A stretch of 64,000 nucleotides of DNA from Pseudomonas plecoglossicida NBRC 103162 = DSM 15088 (GTDB lineage Bacteria; Pseudomonadota; Gammaproteobacteria; Pseudomonadales; Pseudomonadaceae): the NCBI RefSeq assembly GCF_000730665.1, contig NZ_BBIV01000002.1, positions 1 to 64,000 of the forward strand, written 5' to 3'. Shown piece after piece: positions 42,910-53,649 of the stretch (position 1 is its first letter; the number at the start of each line of letters is the position of its first letter). A program made the translations under genes and the position numbers. The notes beneath the pieces were generated by a model. It saw nothing but the letters and a program-made list of their open reading frames with translations. It searched no databases and was not told where the DNA came from.

Positions 42910-44208
42910 ATGCCCGATTACGTCAACTGGCTGCGTCATGCCTCCCCGTACATCAATGCCCATCGCGACTGCACCTTCGTGGTCATGCTCCCCGGCGATG
43001 GGGTGGAACACCCGAATTTCGGCAACATCGTCCACGACCTGGTGCTGTTGCACAGCCTTGGCGTGCGCCTGGTGCTGGTGCATGGTTCGCGCCCGCAGAT
43101 CGAGAGCCGTCTGCAGGCCCGGGGCCTGACCCCGCATTACCACCATGGCCTGCGCATCACCGATGCCGCCACGCTGGACTGTGTGATCGATGCAGTCGGG
43201 GCCTTGCGCCTGGCCATCGAGGCGCGCCTGTCGATGGACATCGCTGCATCGCCGATGCAGGGGTCGCGCCTGCGGGTGGCGTGCGGCAACCTGGTGACCG
43301 CGCGCCCTATCGGCGTACTCGAAGGGGTGGACTACCACCATACCGGCGAAGTGCGCCGCATCGACCGCAAGGGCATCAGTCGCCTGCTCGACGAGCGCTC
43401 GATCGTGCTGCTGTCGCCGCTGGGCTACTCGCCAACCGGTGAGATCTTCAACCTGGCCTGCGAAGACGTGGCTACCCGCGCCGCCATCGAGCTGGGTGCC
43501 GACAAGCTCCTGCTGTTCGGCGCCGAGCCTGGCTTGCTGGACGAGCACGGCAAGCTGGTGCGCGAGCTGCGCCCGCAGCAGATCGCGCCGCATCTGGCGC
43601 GCCTGGGCAACGACTATCAGGGTGAGTTGCTGGATGCGGCGGCCGAGGCGTGCAAGGGCGGCGTGGCGCGCAGCCATATCGTCAGCTACGCCGAGGACGG
43701 CGCCCTGCTCACCGAGCTGTTCACCCGCGGGGGTGGCGGTACGCTGGTGTCGCAGGAACAGTTCGAAGTGGTGCGCGAGGCGACCATCGAGGATGTCGGT
43801 GGCTTGCTGGAGCTGATCAGCCCGCTGGAAGAGCAGGGCATCCTGGTACGGCGCTCGCGTGAGGTGCTGGAGCGGGAGATCGAGCAGTTCAGCGTCGTTG
43901 AACGCGAGGGCATGATCATCGCCTGTGCGGCGTTGTACCCGATTGCCGATTCGCAGGCAGGGGAGCTGGCGTGTCTGGCGGTGAGCCCGGAGTATCGCCA
44001 TGGTCGGCGCGGGGATGAGCTGCTCGAACGCATCGAGGGCCGGGCGCGGACGTTGGGTTTGAATACCTTGTTCGTGCTTACCACGCGCACTGCGCACTGG
44101 TTCCGGGAGCGTGGCTTCACGCCCAGTGGTGTGGAGCGGCTGCCGGCGGCGAGGGCTTCGTTGTACAACTACCAGCGCAATTCGAAGATTTTCGAGAAGC
44201 CGTTGTAA
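42910..44208 (+). CDS. argA: N-acetylglutamate synthase
   Basis: 432 residues. The N-terminal amino-acid-kinase domain (YINAHRDCTFVVMLPGDGVE, LVLVHGSRPQIESRLQ) holds the arginine feedback site in this family. The C-terminal GNAT domain (ELACLAVSPEYRHGRRGDELL, LNTLFVLTTRTAHWFRERGF) transfers acetyl from acetyl-CoA to glutamate. This is the first step of arginine synthesis and is inhibited by arginine. The length matches classical ArgA. A strong bidirectional terminator follows. Confidence 0.96.
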   Translation: MPDYVNWLRHASPYINAHRDCTFVVMLPGDGVEHPNFGNIVHDLVLLHSLGVRLVLVHGSRPQIESRLQARGLTPHYHHGLRITDAATLDCVIDAVGALRLAIEARLSMDIAASPMQGSRLRVACGNLVTARPIGVLEGVDYHHTGEVRRIDRKGISRLLDERSIVLLSPLGYSPTGEIFNLACEDVATRAAIELGADKLLLFGAEPGLLDEHGKLVRELRPQQIAPHLARLGNDYQGELLDAAAEACKGGVARSHIVSYAEDGALLTELFTRGGGGTLVSQEQFEVVREATIEDVGGLLELISPLEEQGILVRRSREVLEREIEQFSVVEREGMIIACAALYPIADSQAGELACLAVSPEYRHGRRGDELLERIEGRARTLGLNTLFVLTTRTAHWFRERGFTPSGVERLPAARASLYNYQRNSKIFEKPL

Positions 44209-44256
44209 GACTTCACCGGCCCTATCGCCGGCAAGCCTGCACATTCCCCGAAATGA

Positions 44257-44284
44257 AAAACGCCGCCCTGATGGGCGGCGTTTT
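44257..44284. terminator. Bidirectional intrinsic terminator (argA / spuI)
   Basis: AAAACGCCGCCC-TGAT-GGGCGGCGTTTT is a perfect 12-bp stem with a four-base loop. It ends in T and A runs suited to termination from both strands, and sits between convergent stops at 44208 and 44288. A half REP (44220-44240) precedes it. Confidence 0.92.
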
Positions 44285-44287
44285 CAC

Positions 44288-45664
44288 TTACACAGTATGC
44301 AGATACCAGTTGTACTCGAGGTCGGAGATCGAGTGCTCGAACTCCTCCAGCTCGCTTTCCTTGCACGCGACGAAGATGTCGATGTACTTCGGATCGATGT
44401 ATTTGTTGAGGATCTCGCTGTCGTCCAGCTCGCGCAGGGCATCGCGCAGGTTGTTCGGCAGGCTCTGCTCCAGCTGCTCGTACGAGTTGCCTTCGATCGG
44501 TTCACCCGGCTCGACCTTGTTGGTCAGGCCATGGTGCACGCCGGCCAGCACGGCTGCCATCATCAGGTACGGGTTGGCGTCGGCACCGGCGACGCGGTGT
44601 TCGATGCGCACGGCATCCGGCGAGCCGGTCGGCACGCGCAGGGCCACGGTGCGGTTGTCCAGCCCCCAGCTCGGCGCGTTCGGTACGTAGAACTGCGCGC
44701 CGAAACGGCGGTACGAGTTGACGTTCGGGCAGAGGAACGCCATGGACGCGGGCAGGGTCTCGAGCACACCGCCGATAGCGTGACGTAGCGCGGCGTTCTG
44801 CTCGGGATCCTCGCTGGTGAAGATGTTGTTGCCATCCTTGTCCAGCACGGAAATGTGTACATGCAGGCCGTTGCCTGCCTGGCCCGGGTAGGGCTTGGCC
44901 ATGAACGTGGTGTCCATTTCATGGTCGTAGGCGATGTTCTTGATCAGGCGCTTGAGCAGCACGGCGTAGTCACAGGCCTTGAGCGGGTCGGCGACGTGGT
45001 GCAGGTTGACTTCGAATTGCGCCGGGGCGCTTTCCTTGACGATGGCGTCGGCCGGGATACCTTGCTCCTTGGCACCTTCGAGGATGTCCTGGAGGCAGTC
45101 GGCGTATTCGTCGAGGTCGTCGATCAGGTAGACCTGGGTCGACTGCGGGCGCTTGCCCGAGATCGGCGAGCGTGGCGGCTGCGGGCGGCCGTTCACGTTC
45201 TCCTGGTCGATTAGGTAGAACTCCAGCTCGAACGCGGCGCAGATGGTCAGGCCCATGTCGGTGAACTTGCTCACCACCTGGCGCAACACTTCGCGTGGGT
45301 CGGCGAAGAACGGCTCGCCTTCGAGTTCGTGCATGGTCATCAGCAGTTGCGCGGTCGGGCGCTTCTGCCAGGGTTCGTTGGAGAGAGTGCCAGGGATCGG
45401 GTAGCAGATGCGGTCGGCATCGCCGATGTCCAGGCCGAGCCCGGTGCTTTCGACGGTGGAACCGTTGATGTCCAGGGCGAAGAGGGAGGCAGGCAGGTTG
45501 ATGCCTTTCTCGTAAACCTTGTGGAGGCTGGTGCGCTCTATGCGCTTGCCACGCACCACACCATTCATATCTGCAATCAGAAGGTCAACGTAGAGAACCT
45601 CAGGATGTTCCTTAAGGAACGCGTTCGCTTCGTTAAGCTGAACGGCACGCGGGGGTACCGACAT
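44288..45664 (-). CDS. spuI: Gamma-glutamylpolyamine synthetase (SpuI/PuuA-like)
   Basis: 458 residues of the glutamine synthetase superfamily, type III-like. VLYVDLLIADMNGVVRGKRI marks the N-terminal beta-grasp. FELEFYLIDQENVNGRPQ, GNGLHVHISVLDKDG and RIEHRVAGADANPYLMMAA are catalytic-domain motifs. It ligates glutamate to putrescine or other amines, the first step of gamma-glutamylated polyamine catabolism. By divergence from the spu operon it corresponds to P. aeruginosa spuI; specificity is not proven. The adenylylation Tyr region of true GlnA is not evident. Transcribed away from a 574-base gap shared with the second synthetase. Confidence 0.88.
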   Translation of the reverse strand: MSVPPRAVQLNEANAFLKEHPEVLYVDLLIADMNGVVRGKRIERTSLHKVYEKGINLPASLFALDINGSTVESTGLGLDIGDADRICYPIPGTLSNEPWQKRPTAQLLMTMHELEGEPFFADPREVLRQVVSKFTDMGLTICAAFELEFYLIDQENVNGRPQPPRSPISGKRPQSTQVYLIDDLDEYADCLQDILEGAKEQGIPADAIVKESAPAQFEVNLHHVADPLKACDYAVLLKRLIKNIAYDHEMDTTFMAKPYPGQAGNGLHVHISVLDKDGNNIFTSEDPEQNAALRHAIGGVLETLPASMAFLCPNVNSYRRFGAQFYVPNAPSWGLDNRTVALRVPTGSPDAVRIEHRVAGADANPYLMMAAVLAGVHHGLTNKVEPGEPIEGNSYEQLEQSLPNNLRDALRELDDSEILNKYIDPKYIDIFVACKESELEEFEHSISDLEYNWYLHTV

Positions 45665-46238
45665 GATGCAACACCTTTGTTGTTAAAAATATCAATCAAG
45701 GGGGGCTTGCCAGACCAGTCAATCGAAAAGCCCTACTGATGTCAAGCCAACCCCATGATGCCCTGAAATGGCACATCGACGGCAGATTTGCCGCATATCG
45801 GGGCGTGCCATTATCCGCTATTTCCGCTGCCAAGGGCTATCTCCGACATGCCGTGTTTTATTTTTTACGGAGGTGTTGTGTAAAAAAATGAACAAGGCTA
45901 AGCTCGGTCTCAACCCAGAACACAATAATACGAGGGTCACATGGTCCGCTTGTCGCGACCTGAAAGCGCTGCCTGCGCAGTGCAGTCGGGTATCCCTGCC
46001 GTTCCTGCAAGCATCAGACGCGTTGTGGTCGCCCTGGCCGCAATAATTGACGCTTTGCGCTCCTGGACCGTCCCTCGTGGCGTCATTTCGCTGCGCTTTT
46101 CGCCTTCCTGCCTTTCGAACTCATTATGGACACGCTCATTTGCAGTGTATCCACTGTGCTCCTGCGTGGGTGTTTTTGCTTTAGCAATCCACTCCATCCA
46201 GAATCAATGCGCGGACCACATTACCTCCTGAGGTATTT
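45665..46238. other. Divergent promoter region of the spu locus
   Basis: 574 bases with no gene that I can support. The part 45840-45900 is AT-rich and has GGAGG then ATG at 45888, but the spacing is poor and the 52-codon frame has no resemblance to known proteins. A TGGCAC at 45769 looks like a sigma-54 -24 element, but the -12 part is weak. The 3' end carries the hairpin at 46222-46235. In P. aeruginosa, spuA (a glutamine amidotransferase-type hydrolase) lies here; it is absent. Confidence 0.5.
46222..46235 (+). promoter_or_regulatory. Inverted repeat containing the spuB Shine-Dalgarno
   Basis: TACCTC-CT-GAGGTA is a 14-bp symmetric sequence; the GAGG at 46230-46233 is the ribosome-binding site, five bases before the ATG. 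In RNA, ACCT could pair with AGGT around CCTG and hide the site. The stem is short, so function is uncertain. Confidence 0.35.
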
Positions 46239-47597
46239 ATGAGTAATAACCTCGACCAGCTCACCGATTGGTTGAAAGAGCACAAGATCACCGAAGTCGA
46301 ATGCCTGATCAGCGACCTGACCGGCATTACCCGCGGCAAGATCTCGCCGACCAACAAGTTCATCGCCGAAAAAGGCATGCGCCTGCCCGAGAGTGTGCTG
46401 TTGCAGACCGTTACCGGCGACTACGTCGATGACGACATCTACTACGAACTGCTCGACCCGGCCGATATCGACATGATCTGCCGCCCGGACGAAGACGCCG
46501 TGTTCCTCGTGCCCTGGGCCATCGAGCCGACCGCGCAGGTCATCCACGACACCTACGACAAGAAGGGCAACCCTGTCGAGCTGTCGCCGCGCAACGTCCT
46601 CAAGAAAGTCCTCAAGCTCTACGCCGACAAGGGCTGGCAGCCGATCGTCGCGCCGGAGATGGAGTTCTACCTGACCAAGCGCAGCGAAGACCCTGACTTC
46701 CCGCTGCAGCCCCCGGTTGGCCGTTCGGGCCGCCCGGAAACCGGGCGCCAGTCGTTCTCCATCGAGGCGGCCAACGAATTCGACCCGCTGTTCGAGGACG
46801 TCTACGACTGGTGCGAACTGCAGCAGCTGGACCTCGACACGCTGATCCACGAAGACGGCACGGCGCAGATGGAGATCAACTTCCGTCACGGCAACGCCCT
46901 GCACCTGGCCGACCAGATCCTGGTATTCAAGCGCACTATGCGCGAGGCGGCGCTCAAGCACAACGTGGCGGCCACCTTCATGGCCAAGCCGATGACCGGC
47001 GAGCCGGGCAGTGCCATGCATCTGCACCAGAGCGTGGTCGACGCGGCCACCGGCAAGAACATCTTCAGCAATGAAGACGGCAGCATGAGCGAACTGTTCC
47101 TGCACCACATCGGCGGCCTGCAGAAGTTCATCCCTGAAGCGCTGCCGCTGTTCGCCCCCAACGTCAACTCGTTCCGCCGCTTCCTGCCCGACACCTCGGC
47201 GCCGGTGAACGTCGAGTGGGGCGAGGAGAACCGCACCGTCGGCCTGCGCGTACCGGATGCCGGCCCGCAGAACCGCCGCGTCGAGAACCGCTTGCCGGGC
47301 GCCGACGCCAACCCTTACCTGGCCATCGCCGCCAGCCTGCTGTGCGGCTACATCGGCATGGTCGAAGGCATCGACGCCAGTGCCCCGGTCGTGGGCCGCG
47401 GCTACGAAAGGCGCAACCTGCGCCTGCCGCTGACCATCGAAGATGCCCTGGAACGCATGGAAATCAGCCGTGCGCTGACCCAGTACCTGGGCAAGAAATT
47501 CATCACCGGCTACGTCGCCACCAAGCGTGCCGAGCATGAGAACTTCAAGCGTGTCATCAGCTCCTGGGAGCGTGAGTTCCTGCTGTTTGCTGTGTGA
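46239..47597 (+). CDS. spuB: Gamma-glutamylpolyamine synthetase (SpuB-like)
   Basis: 452 residues, a second glutamine-synthetase-superfamily enzyme in this locus. It starts NNLDQLTDWLKEHKITEVEC and has CLISDLTGITRGKISPTNKF, EMEFYLTKRSEDPDFPLQPP, GSAMHLHQSVVDAATGKNIF and RRVENRLPGADANPYLAIAA. It differs clearly from the opposite-strand paralogue, for example in the extra DPDFPLQPP loop, so the two probably prefer different amines. It heads a same-strand series: aminotransferase spuC after 48 bases, then the polyamine ABC importer. Gene name by synteny with P. aeruginosa spuBCDEFGH. Confidence 0.88.
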   Translation: MSNNLDQLTDWLKEHKITEVECLISDLTGITRGKISPTNKFIAEKGMRLPESVLLQTVTGDYVDDDIYYELLDPADIDMICRPDEDAVFLVPWAIEPTAQVIHDTYDKKGNPVELSPRNVLKKVLKLYADKGWQPIVAPEMEFYLTKRSEDPDFPLQPPVGRSGRPETGRQSFSIEAANEFDPLFEDVYDWCELQQLDLDTLIHEDGTAQMEINFRHGNALHLADQILVFKRTMREAALKHNVAATFMAKPMTGEPGSAMHLHQSVVDAATGKNIFSNEDGSMSELFLHHIGGLQKFIPEALPLFAPNVNSFRRFLPDTSAPVNVEWGEENRTVGLRVPDAGPQNRRVENRLPGADANPYLAIAASLLCGYIGMVEGIDASAPVVGRGYERRNLRLPLTIEDALERMEISRALTQYLGKKFITGYVATKRAEHENFKRVISSWEREFLLFAV

Positions 47598-47645
47598 TCA
47601 ACCCTGAGGCCGCCCACCGGCGGCCTGTGGACCATGGAGAAGCAC

Positions 47646-49007
47646 ATGAGCGTCAAAAACCCGCAAACCCGTGAATGGCAAACCCTGAGCGGCGAGCACC
47701 ACCTTGCACCCTTCTCTGACTACAAGCAGTTGAAGGAGAAGGGGCCGCGCATCATCACCAAGGCGCAGGGTGTGCATTTGTGGGACAGCGAAGGGCACAA
47801 GATCCTCGATGGCATGGCCGGCCTGTGGTGCGTGGCGGTCGGTTATGGCCGTGAAGAGCTGGTGCAGGCTGCCGAAAAGCAGATGCGCGAGCTGCCGTAC
47901 TACAACCTGTTCTTCCAGACCGCCCACCCGCCGGCACTGGAATTGGCCAAGGCCATCACCGATGTGGCGCCCGAGGGCATGACCCACGTGTTCTTCACCG
48001 GCTCCGGCTCCGAAGGCAACGACACCGTGCTGCGCATGGTCCGTCACTACTGGGCGCTCAAGGGCAAGCCACAGAAGCAGACCATCATCGGCCGCATCAA
48101 CGGCTACCACGGCTCCACCGTCGCTGGCGCAAGCCTGGGCGGCATGAGCGGCATGCACGAGCAGGGCGGCCTGCCGATCCCGGGCATCGTGCATATCCCG
48201 CAGCCGTACTGGTTCGGCGAAGGCGGCGAGATGACCCCGGATGATTTCGGCGTGTGGGCTGCCGAGCAGCTGGAGAAGAAGATCCTGGAAGTGGGCGAGG
48301 ACAACGTCGCCGCCTTCATTGCCGAGCCGATCCAGGGCGCCGGTGGTGTGATCATTCCGCCGGATACCTACTGGCCGAAGGTCAAGGAGATCCTCGCCAG
48401 GTACGACATCCTGTTCGTCGCCGACGAAGTGATCTGCGGCTTTGGCCGTACCGGCGAGTGGTTCGGCTCCGACTACTACGACCTCAAGCCCGACCTGATG
48501 ACCATCGCCAAGGGCCTCACCTCCGGTTACATCCCCATGGGCGGTGTGATCGTGCGTGACACCGTGGCCAAGGTGCTCAGCGAAGGCGGTGATTTCAACC
48601 ACGGCTTCACCTACTCCGGTCACCCGGTGGCGGCCGCTGTGGGCCTGGAAAACCTGCGCATCCTGCGCGACGAGAAGATCGTCGAGCATGCGCGTACGGA
48701 AGTGGCACCCTACTTGCAAAAACGTCTGCGGGAACTGCAGGACCATCCGCTGGTGGGCGAGGTTCGCGGCCTGGGCCTGCTCGGCGCGATCGAGCTGGTC
48801 AAGGACAAGGCGACCCGCAGCCGTTACGAGGGCAAGGGCGTGGGCATGGTATGCCGCAACTTCTGTTTCGAGAACGGCCTGATCATGCGTGCCGTAGGCG
48901 ACACCATGATCATTGCACCACCGCTGGTGATCAGCCATGCGGAGGTCGACGAGCTGGTTGAAAAGGCGCGCAAGTGCCTGGATCTGACCCTCGAAGCGAT
49001 CCAGTGA
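47646..49007 (+). CDS. spuC: Polyamine:pyruvate aminotransferase
   Basis: About 453 residues, class III PLP aminotransferase. The PLP lysine lies in [19 protein letters not shown] near residue 290. [20 protein letters not shown] and [21 protein letters not shown] are cofactor and phosphate-binding regions. P. aeruginosa SpuC transfers the amino group of putrescine or cadaverine to pyruvate. I chose ATG 47646 because GGAGA lies six bases before it; the ATG at 47634 contains that site. Its place after spuB links the transaminase and glutamylation routes of polyamine use. Confidence 0.94.
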   Translation: MSVKNPQTREWQTLSGEHHLAPFSDYKQLKEKGPRIITKAQGVHLWDSEGHKILDGMAGLWCVAVGYGREELVQAAEKQMRELPYYNLFFQTAHPPALELAKAITDVAPEGMTHVFFTGSGSEGNDTVLRMVRHYWALKGKPQKQTIIGRINGYHGSTVAGASLGGMSGMHEQGGLPIPGIVHIPQPYWFGEGGEMTPDDFGVWAAEQLEKKILEVGEDNVAAFIAEPIQGAGGVIIPPDTYWPKVKEILARYDILFVADEVICGFGRTGEWFGSDYYDLKPDLMTIAKGLTSGYIPMGGVIVRDTVAKVLSEGGDFNHGFTYSGHPVAAAVGLENLRILRDEKIVEHARTEVAPYLQKRLRELQDHPLVGEVRGLGLLGAIELVKDKATRSRYEGKGVGMVCRNFCFENGLIMRAVGDTMIIAPPLVISHAEVDELVEKARKCLDLTLEAIQ

Positions 49008-49176
49008 GCCTTTGCTAGGCTAGCGTTGTGACATTAGTTGGTTGCAAGGGGCTGCTTTCCTTGAAACAGCGCCTTGTAACTTGCCAGACTAGCGACTGTT
49101 TCAGTCGCTCGACGCGTGTACTGCGGGACCTGGCTGCTGAACGGATGGCTAATCAAAAAAATCTGGAGCATGACGC

Positions 49177-50274
49177 ATGAAGAAAATGGGCAAGACGTTG
49201 CTGGCCGCAGCCCTGATGGGTGCCATGGCTACCGCTGTTCAAGCTGACGACAAGGTGCTGCACGTCTACAACTGGTCGGACTACATCGCCCCGGACACCG
49301 TGGCCAACTTTGAAAAAGAGACCGGCATCAAAGTCGTCTACGACGTCTTCGACAGCAATGAAACCCTTGAAGCCAAACTGCTTGCTGGCAAGTCCGGCTA
49401 TGACATCGTCGTGCCGTCCAACAACTTCCTGGCCAAGCAGATCAAGGCTGGCGTCTACCAGGAACTGGACCGCTCCAAGCTGCCGAGCTGGAACAACCTC
49501 GACCCGGCCCTGCTCAAGGCTGTTGGCGATGCCAGCGACCCAGGCAACAAGTTCGCCTTCCCCTACATGTGGGGCTCCATTGGCATCGGCTACAACCCGG
49601 AGAAGGTCAAGGCCGCGCTGGGCGTGGACAAGATCGACTCGTGGGATGTCGTGTTCAAGCCCGAGAACCTCGAAAAACTCAAGAGCTGTGGCGTGAGCTT
49701 CCTCGATGCACCGACCGAGATGATCCCGGCCGCGCTGCACTACCTGGGCAAGCCGAGCAACAGCACCAAGAAGGAAGATCTGAAAGCCGCCGAAGATCTG
49801 TTCCTGAAAATCCGTCCGTCGATCACCTACTTCCACTCGTCCAAGTACATCTCCGACCTGGCCAACGGCAACATCTGTGTGGCGGTGGGTTACTCGGGTG
49901 ACATCGAGCAGTCCAAGGCGCGTGCCCACGAGGCTGGCGACAAGGTCAAGCTGAGCTATGTCATTCCGAAGGAAGGTGCCGGCACCTTCTATGACATGGT
50001 CGCCATTCCGAAAGACGCCGAGAACGTCGACGCGGCCTACAAGTTCATGGAATACCTGCTGCAGCCGAAAGTGATGGCCGGCATCACCAACGCCGTGCGC
50101 TTCCCGAACGGCAACAAGGCGGCCACCGAGTTCGTCGACAAGGAAATCACCGGCGATCCGGCGATCTACCCGTCCGAGGAAGTGAAGGCGCAACTGTACG
50201 CCATCAAGGCGCCAGAGAAGACCGCCCAGCGCGAAATCACCCGCAGCTGGACCAAGATCAAGTCGGGCAAGTAA
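49177..50274 (+). CDS. spuD: Putrescine/polyamine-binding periplasmic protein (SpuD-like)
   Basis: 365 residues. Signal peptide [18 protein letters not shown] is followed by the PotF/PotD-type binding fold: [36 protein letters not shown] and [13 protein letters not shown]. SpuD of P. aeruginosa prefers putrescine and SpuE spermidine. The protein is closely similar to the next gene product, so they are tandem duplicates. CTGGAG precedes the ATG by about ten bases, and a 169-base gap after spuC may hold its own promoter. Confidence 0.93.
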   Translation: MKKMGKTLLAAALMGAMATAVQADDKVLHVYNWSDYIAPDTVANFEKETGIKVVYDVFDSNETLEAKLLAGKSGYDIVVPSNNFLAKQIKAGVYQELDRSKLPSWNNLDPALLKAVGDASDPGNKFAFPYMWGSIGIGYNPEKVKAALGVDKIDSWDVVFKPENLEKLKSCGVSFLDAPTEMIPAALHYLGKPSNSTKKEDLKAAEDLFLKIRPSITYFHSSKYISDLANGNICVAVGYSGDIEQSKARAHEAGDKVKLSYVIPKEGAGTFYDMVAIPKDAENVDAAYKFMEYLLQPKVMAGITNAVRFPNGNKAATEFVDKEITGDPAIYPSEEVKAQLYAIKAPEKTAQREITRSWTKIKSGK

Positions 50275-50323
50275 GCCCGATGCAATACCTCTGGGCCGGG
50301 GTTTTCCGGCCCAGAGCCAGTGA

Positions 50324-51529
<1,206 letters not shown>

Positions 51530-51589
51530 CAATCCAGGCCCGCTGCAAAAGCCGCGGCGGGCAACAAAATCTTGTTGGGAGTTTCACTC

Positions 51590-52732
51590 ATGGCAGTTGC
51601 CTCCGGTGCCTATAAGAAAGCCCTCGAGGGTGGCCAGCAACCCAAGCAGGTGCTGGTCAAGATCGACCGGGTCACAAAAAAGTTCGACGAAACGGTAGCG
51701 GTGGACGATGTGTCCCTGGAAATCCGCAAAGGCGAGATCTTCGCCTTGCTGGGTGGCTCCGGGTCCGGTAAATCGACCTTGCTGCGCATGCTGGCCGGTT
51801 TCGAGCGCCCTACTGAAGGGCGGATTTTCCTCGATGGCGTCGACATCACCGACATGCCGCCCTACGAGCGGCCGATCAACATGATGTTCCAGTCCTACGC
51901 GCTGTTCCCGCACATGACCGTGGCGCAGAACATCGCCTTCGGCCTGCAGCAGGACAAGATGCCCAAGGCCGAGATCGATGCCCGCGTGGCTGAGATGCTC
52001 AAGCTGGTGCACATGACCCAGTACGCCAAGCGCAAGCCGCACCAGCTCTCCGGCGGCCAGCGCCAGCGCGTGGCCCTGGCCCGTTCGCTGGCCAAGCGTC
52101 CGAAACTGCTGCTGCTCGACGAACCGATGGGCGCCCTGGACAAGAAACTGCGTTCGCAGATGCAACTGGAACTGGTGGAGATCATCGAGCGCGTGGGCGT
52201 GACCTGCGTGATGGTGACCCACGACCAGGAAGAGGCCATGACCATGGCCCAGCGCATCGCCATCATGCACCTGGGCTGGATCGCCCAGATCGGCTCGCCG
52301 GTGGACATCTACGAGACCCCCACCAGCCGCCTGGTGTGCGAGTTCATCGGCAACGTCAACCTGTTCGAAGGTGAAGTGGTCGACGACGCCGAAGGCCACG
52401 CGATCATTGCCAGCCCTGAACTGGAGCGCAAGATCTACGTCGGCCACGGCATCACCACCTCGGTGGAAGACAAGCACATCACCTACGCCCTGCGCCCCGA
52501 GAAGATGCTGGTTACCTCCCAGCAGCCGACCTGCGAACACAACTGGTCGCGCGGCAAGGTCCACGACATCGCCTACCTGGGTGGCCACTCGGTGTTCTAC
52601 GTCGAGCTGCCGAGCGGCAAGATCGTCCAGTCGTTCGTCGCCAACGCCGAGCGCCAGGGCACCCGGCCGACCTGGGGCGATGAAGTGTACGTGTGGTGGG
52701 AAGACGACAGCGGCGTGGTACTGCGGTCATGA
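51590..52732 (+). CDS. spuF: Polyamine ABC transporter ATP-binding protein
   Basis: About 380 residues (PotA/PotG type). Walker A LGGSGSGKSTLL, Q-loop FQSYALFPHMT, signature [16 protein letters not shown], Walker B KLLLLDEPMGALD and the H-loop [12 protein letters not shown] are all intact. The C-terminal TOBE domain starts near residue 285 (EGEVVDDAEGHAIIASPELE). GGGAG lies about eight bases before the ATG at 51590. It powers import of polyamines through SpuG and SpuH, and its stop overlaps the spuG start (ATGA at 52729-52732). Confidence 0.95.
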   Translation: MAVASGAYKKALEGGQQPKQVLVKIDRVTKKFDETVAVDDVSLEIRKGEIFALLGGSGSGKSTLLRMLAGFERPTEGRIFLDGVDITDMPPYERPINMMFQSYALFPHMTVAQNIAFGLQQDKMPKAEIDARVAEMLKLVHMTQYAKRKPHQLSGGQRQRVALARSLAKRPKLLLLDEPMGALDKKLRSQMQLELVEIIERVGVTCVMVTHDQEEAMTMAQRIAIMHLGWIAQIGSPVDIYETPTSRLVCEFIGNVNLFEGEVVDDAEGHAIIASPELERKIYVGHGITTSVEDKHITYALRPEKMLVTSQQPTCEHNWSRGKVHDIAYLGGHSVFYVELPSGKIVQSFVANAERQGTRPTWGDEVYVWWEDDSGVVLRS

Positions 52733-53649
52733 AACTTCGCAAGCTCAAGCGAGCGTTCCAGCGTCTTACCCCGGAGGGGCGGCACGTGGTGATCGGCGTG
52801 CCGTTCATCTGGCTGTTCCTGTTCTTCATGCTGCCGTTCTTCATCGTGTTGAAGATCAGCTTCGCCGAAGCCGACGTGGCGATCCCGCCGTATACCGAGA
52901 TCTACAGCTACGTCGAGGACAAGGTCCAGCTGGTGCTGAACCTGGCCAACTATGGCCTGCTGACCGAGGATGAGCTGTACATCTCGGCCTACCTGGGCTC
53001 GCTGAAGATGGCCTTCTTCAGCACCCTGTTGTGCCTGCTGATCGGCTACCCGATGGCCTACGCCATTGCCAACGCCAAGAAGGAAACCCAGACGGTCCTG
53101 CTGCTGCTGATCATGATGCCGACCTGGACCGCGATCCTGATCCGCGTCTATGCCTGGATGGGTATTCTCAGCAACAACGGCCTGCTCAACGCCTTCCTGA
53201 TGTGGCTCGGCTTGATCGACCAACCGCTGCAGATTCTCAACACCAACCTGGCGGTGTACATCGGCGTGGTCTATTCGTACCTGCCGTTCATGATCCTGCC
53301 GCTGTTCGCCAACCTGGTGAAGCACGACCAGAGCCTGCTCGAAGCGGCATCGGACCTGGGTTCGAGCACCTTCAACAGCTTCTGGAAGATCACCGTGCCG
53401 CTGTCGAAGAACGGCATCATCGCCGGCTGCATGCTGGTGTTCATCCCGGTGGTGGGCGAGTTCGTGATTCCTGAACTGCTCGGCGGCCCGGAAACCCTGA
53501 TGATCGGCAAGGTGCTGTGGCAAGAGTTCTTCAACAACCGTGACTGGCCGGTGGCTTCCGCCCTGGCAGTGGTGATGCTGGCGATCCTGATCGTGCCGAT
53601 CCTGCTGTTCAACCGCAGCCAGGCCAAAGAAATGGAGGGCAGGGCATGA
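52729..53649 (+). CDS. spuG: Polyamine ABC transporter permease (PotH-like)
   Basis: About 306 residues with six predicted membrane helices, the first near residue 20-42 (VVIGVPFIWLFLFFMLPFFI). The cytoplasmic coupling loop EAASDLGSSTFNSFWKITVP is the EAA motif that contacts the ATPase. The ATG at 52729 is fixed by overlap with spuF; the longer frame upstream overlaps spuF coding sequence. It forms the membrane channel with SpuH, whose start overlaps its stop by four bases. Confidence 0.94.
   Translation: MKLRKLKRAFQRLTPEGRHVVIGVPFIWLFLFFMLPFFIVLKISFAEADVAIPPYTEIYSYVEDKVQLVLNLANYGLLTEDELYISAYLGSLKMAFFSTLLCLLIGYPMAYAIANAKKETQTVLLLLIMMPTWTAILIRVYAWMGILSNNGLLNAFLMWLGLIDQPLQILNTNLAVYIGVVYSYLPFMILPLFANLVKHDQSLLEAASDLGSSTFNSFWKITVPLSKNGIIAGCMLVFIPVVGEFVIPELLGGPETLMIGKVLWQEFFNNRDWPVASALAVVMLAILIVPILLFNRSQAKEMEGRA

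Noticed and set aside
42851-43129. Leader or small gene before argA
   Set aside because: The frame overlaps the start of argA out of phase and its translation resembles a shifted reading of argA, so it is a shadow.
45769-45784. TGGCAC-N5-CGGCA as a sigma-54 promoter for spuB
   Set aside because: The -24 part matches, but the -12 part agrees at only three of five positions. It lies about 450 bases before the gene, so I do not call it.
45888-46046. A 52-codon frame with ATG at 45888 after GGAGG in the spu gap
   Set aside because: The Shine-Dalgarno is about 14 bases from the ATG. The protein has no hydrophobic or domain pattern, and codon use is unlike the neighbours.
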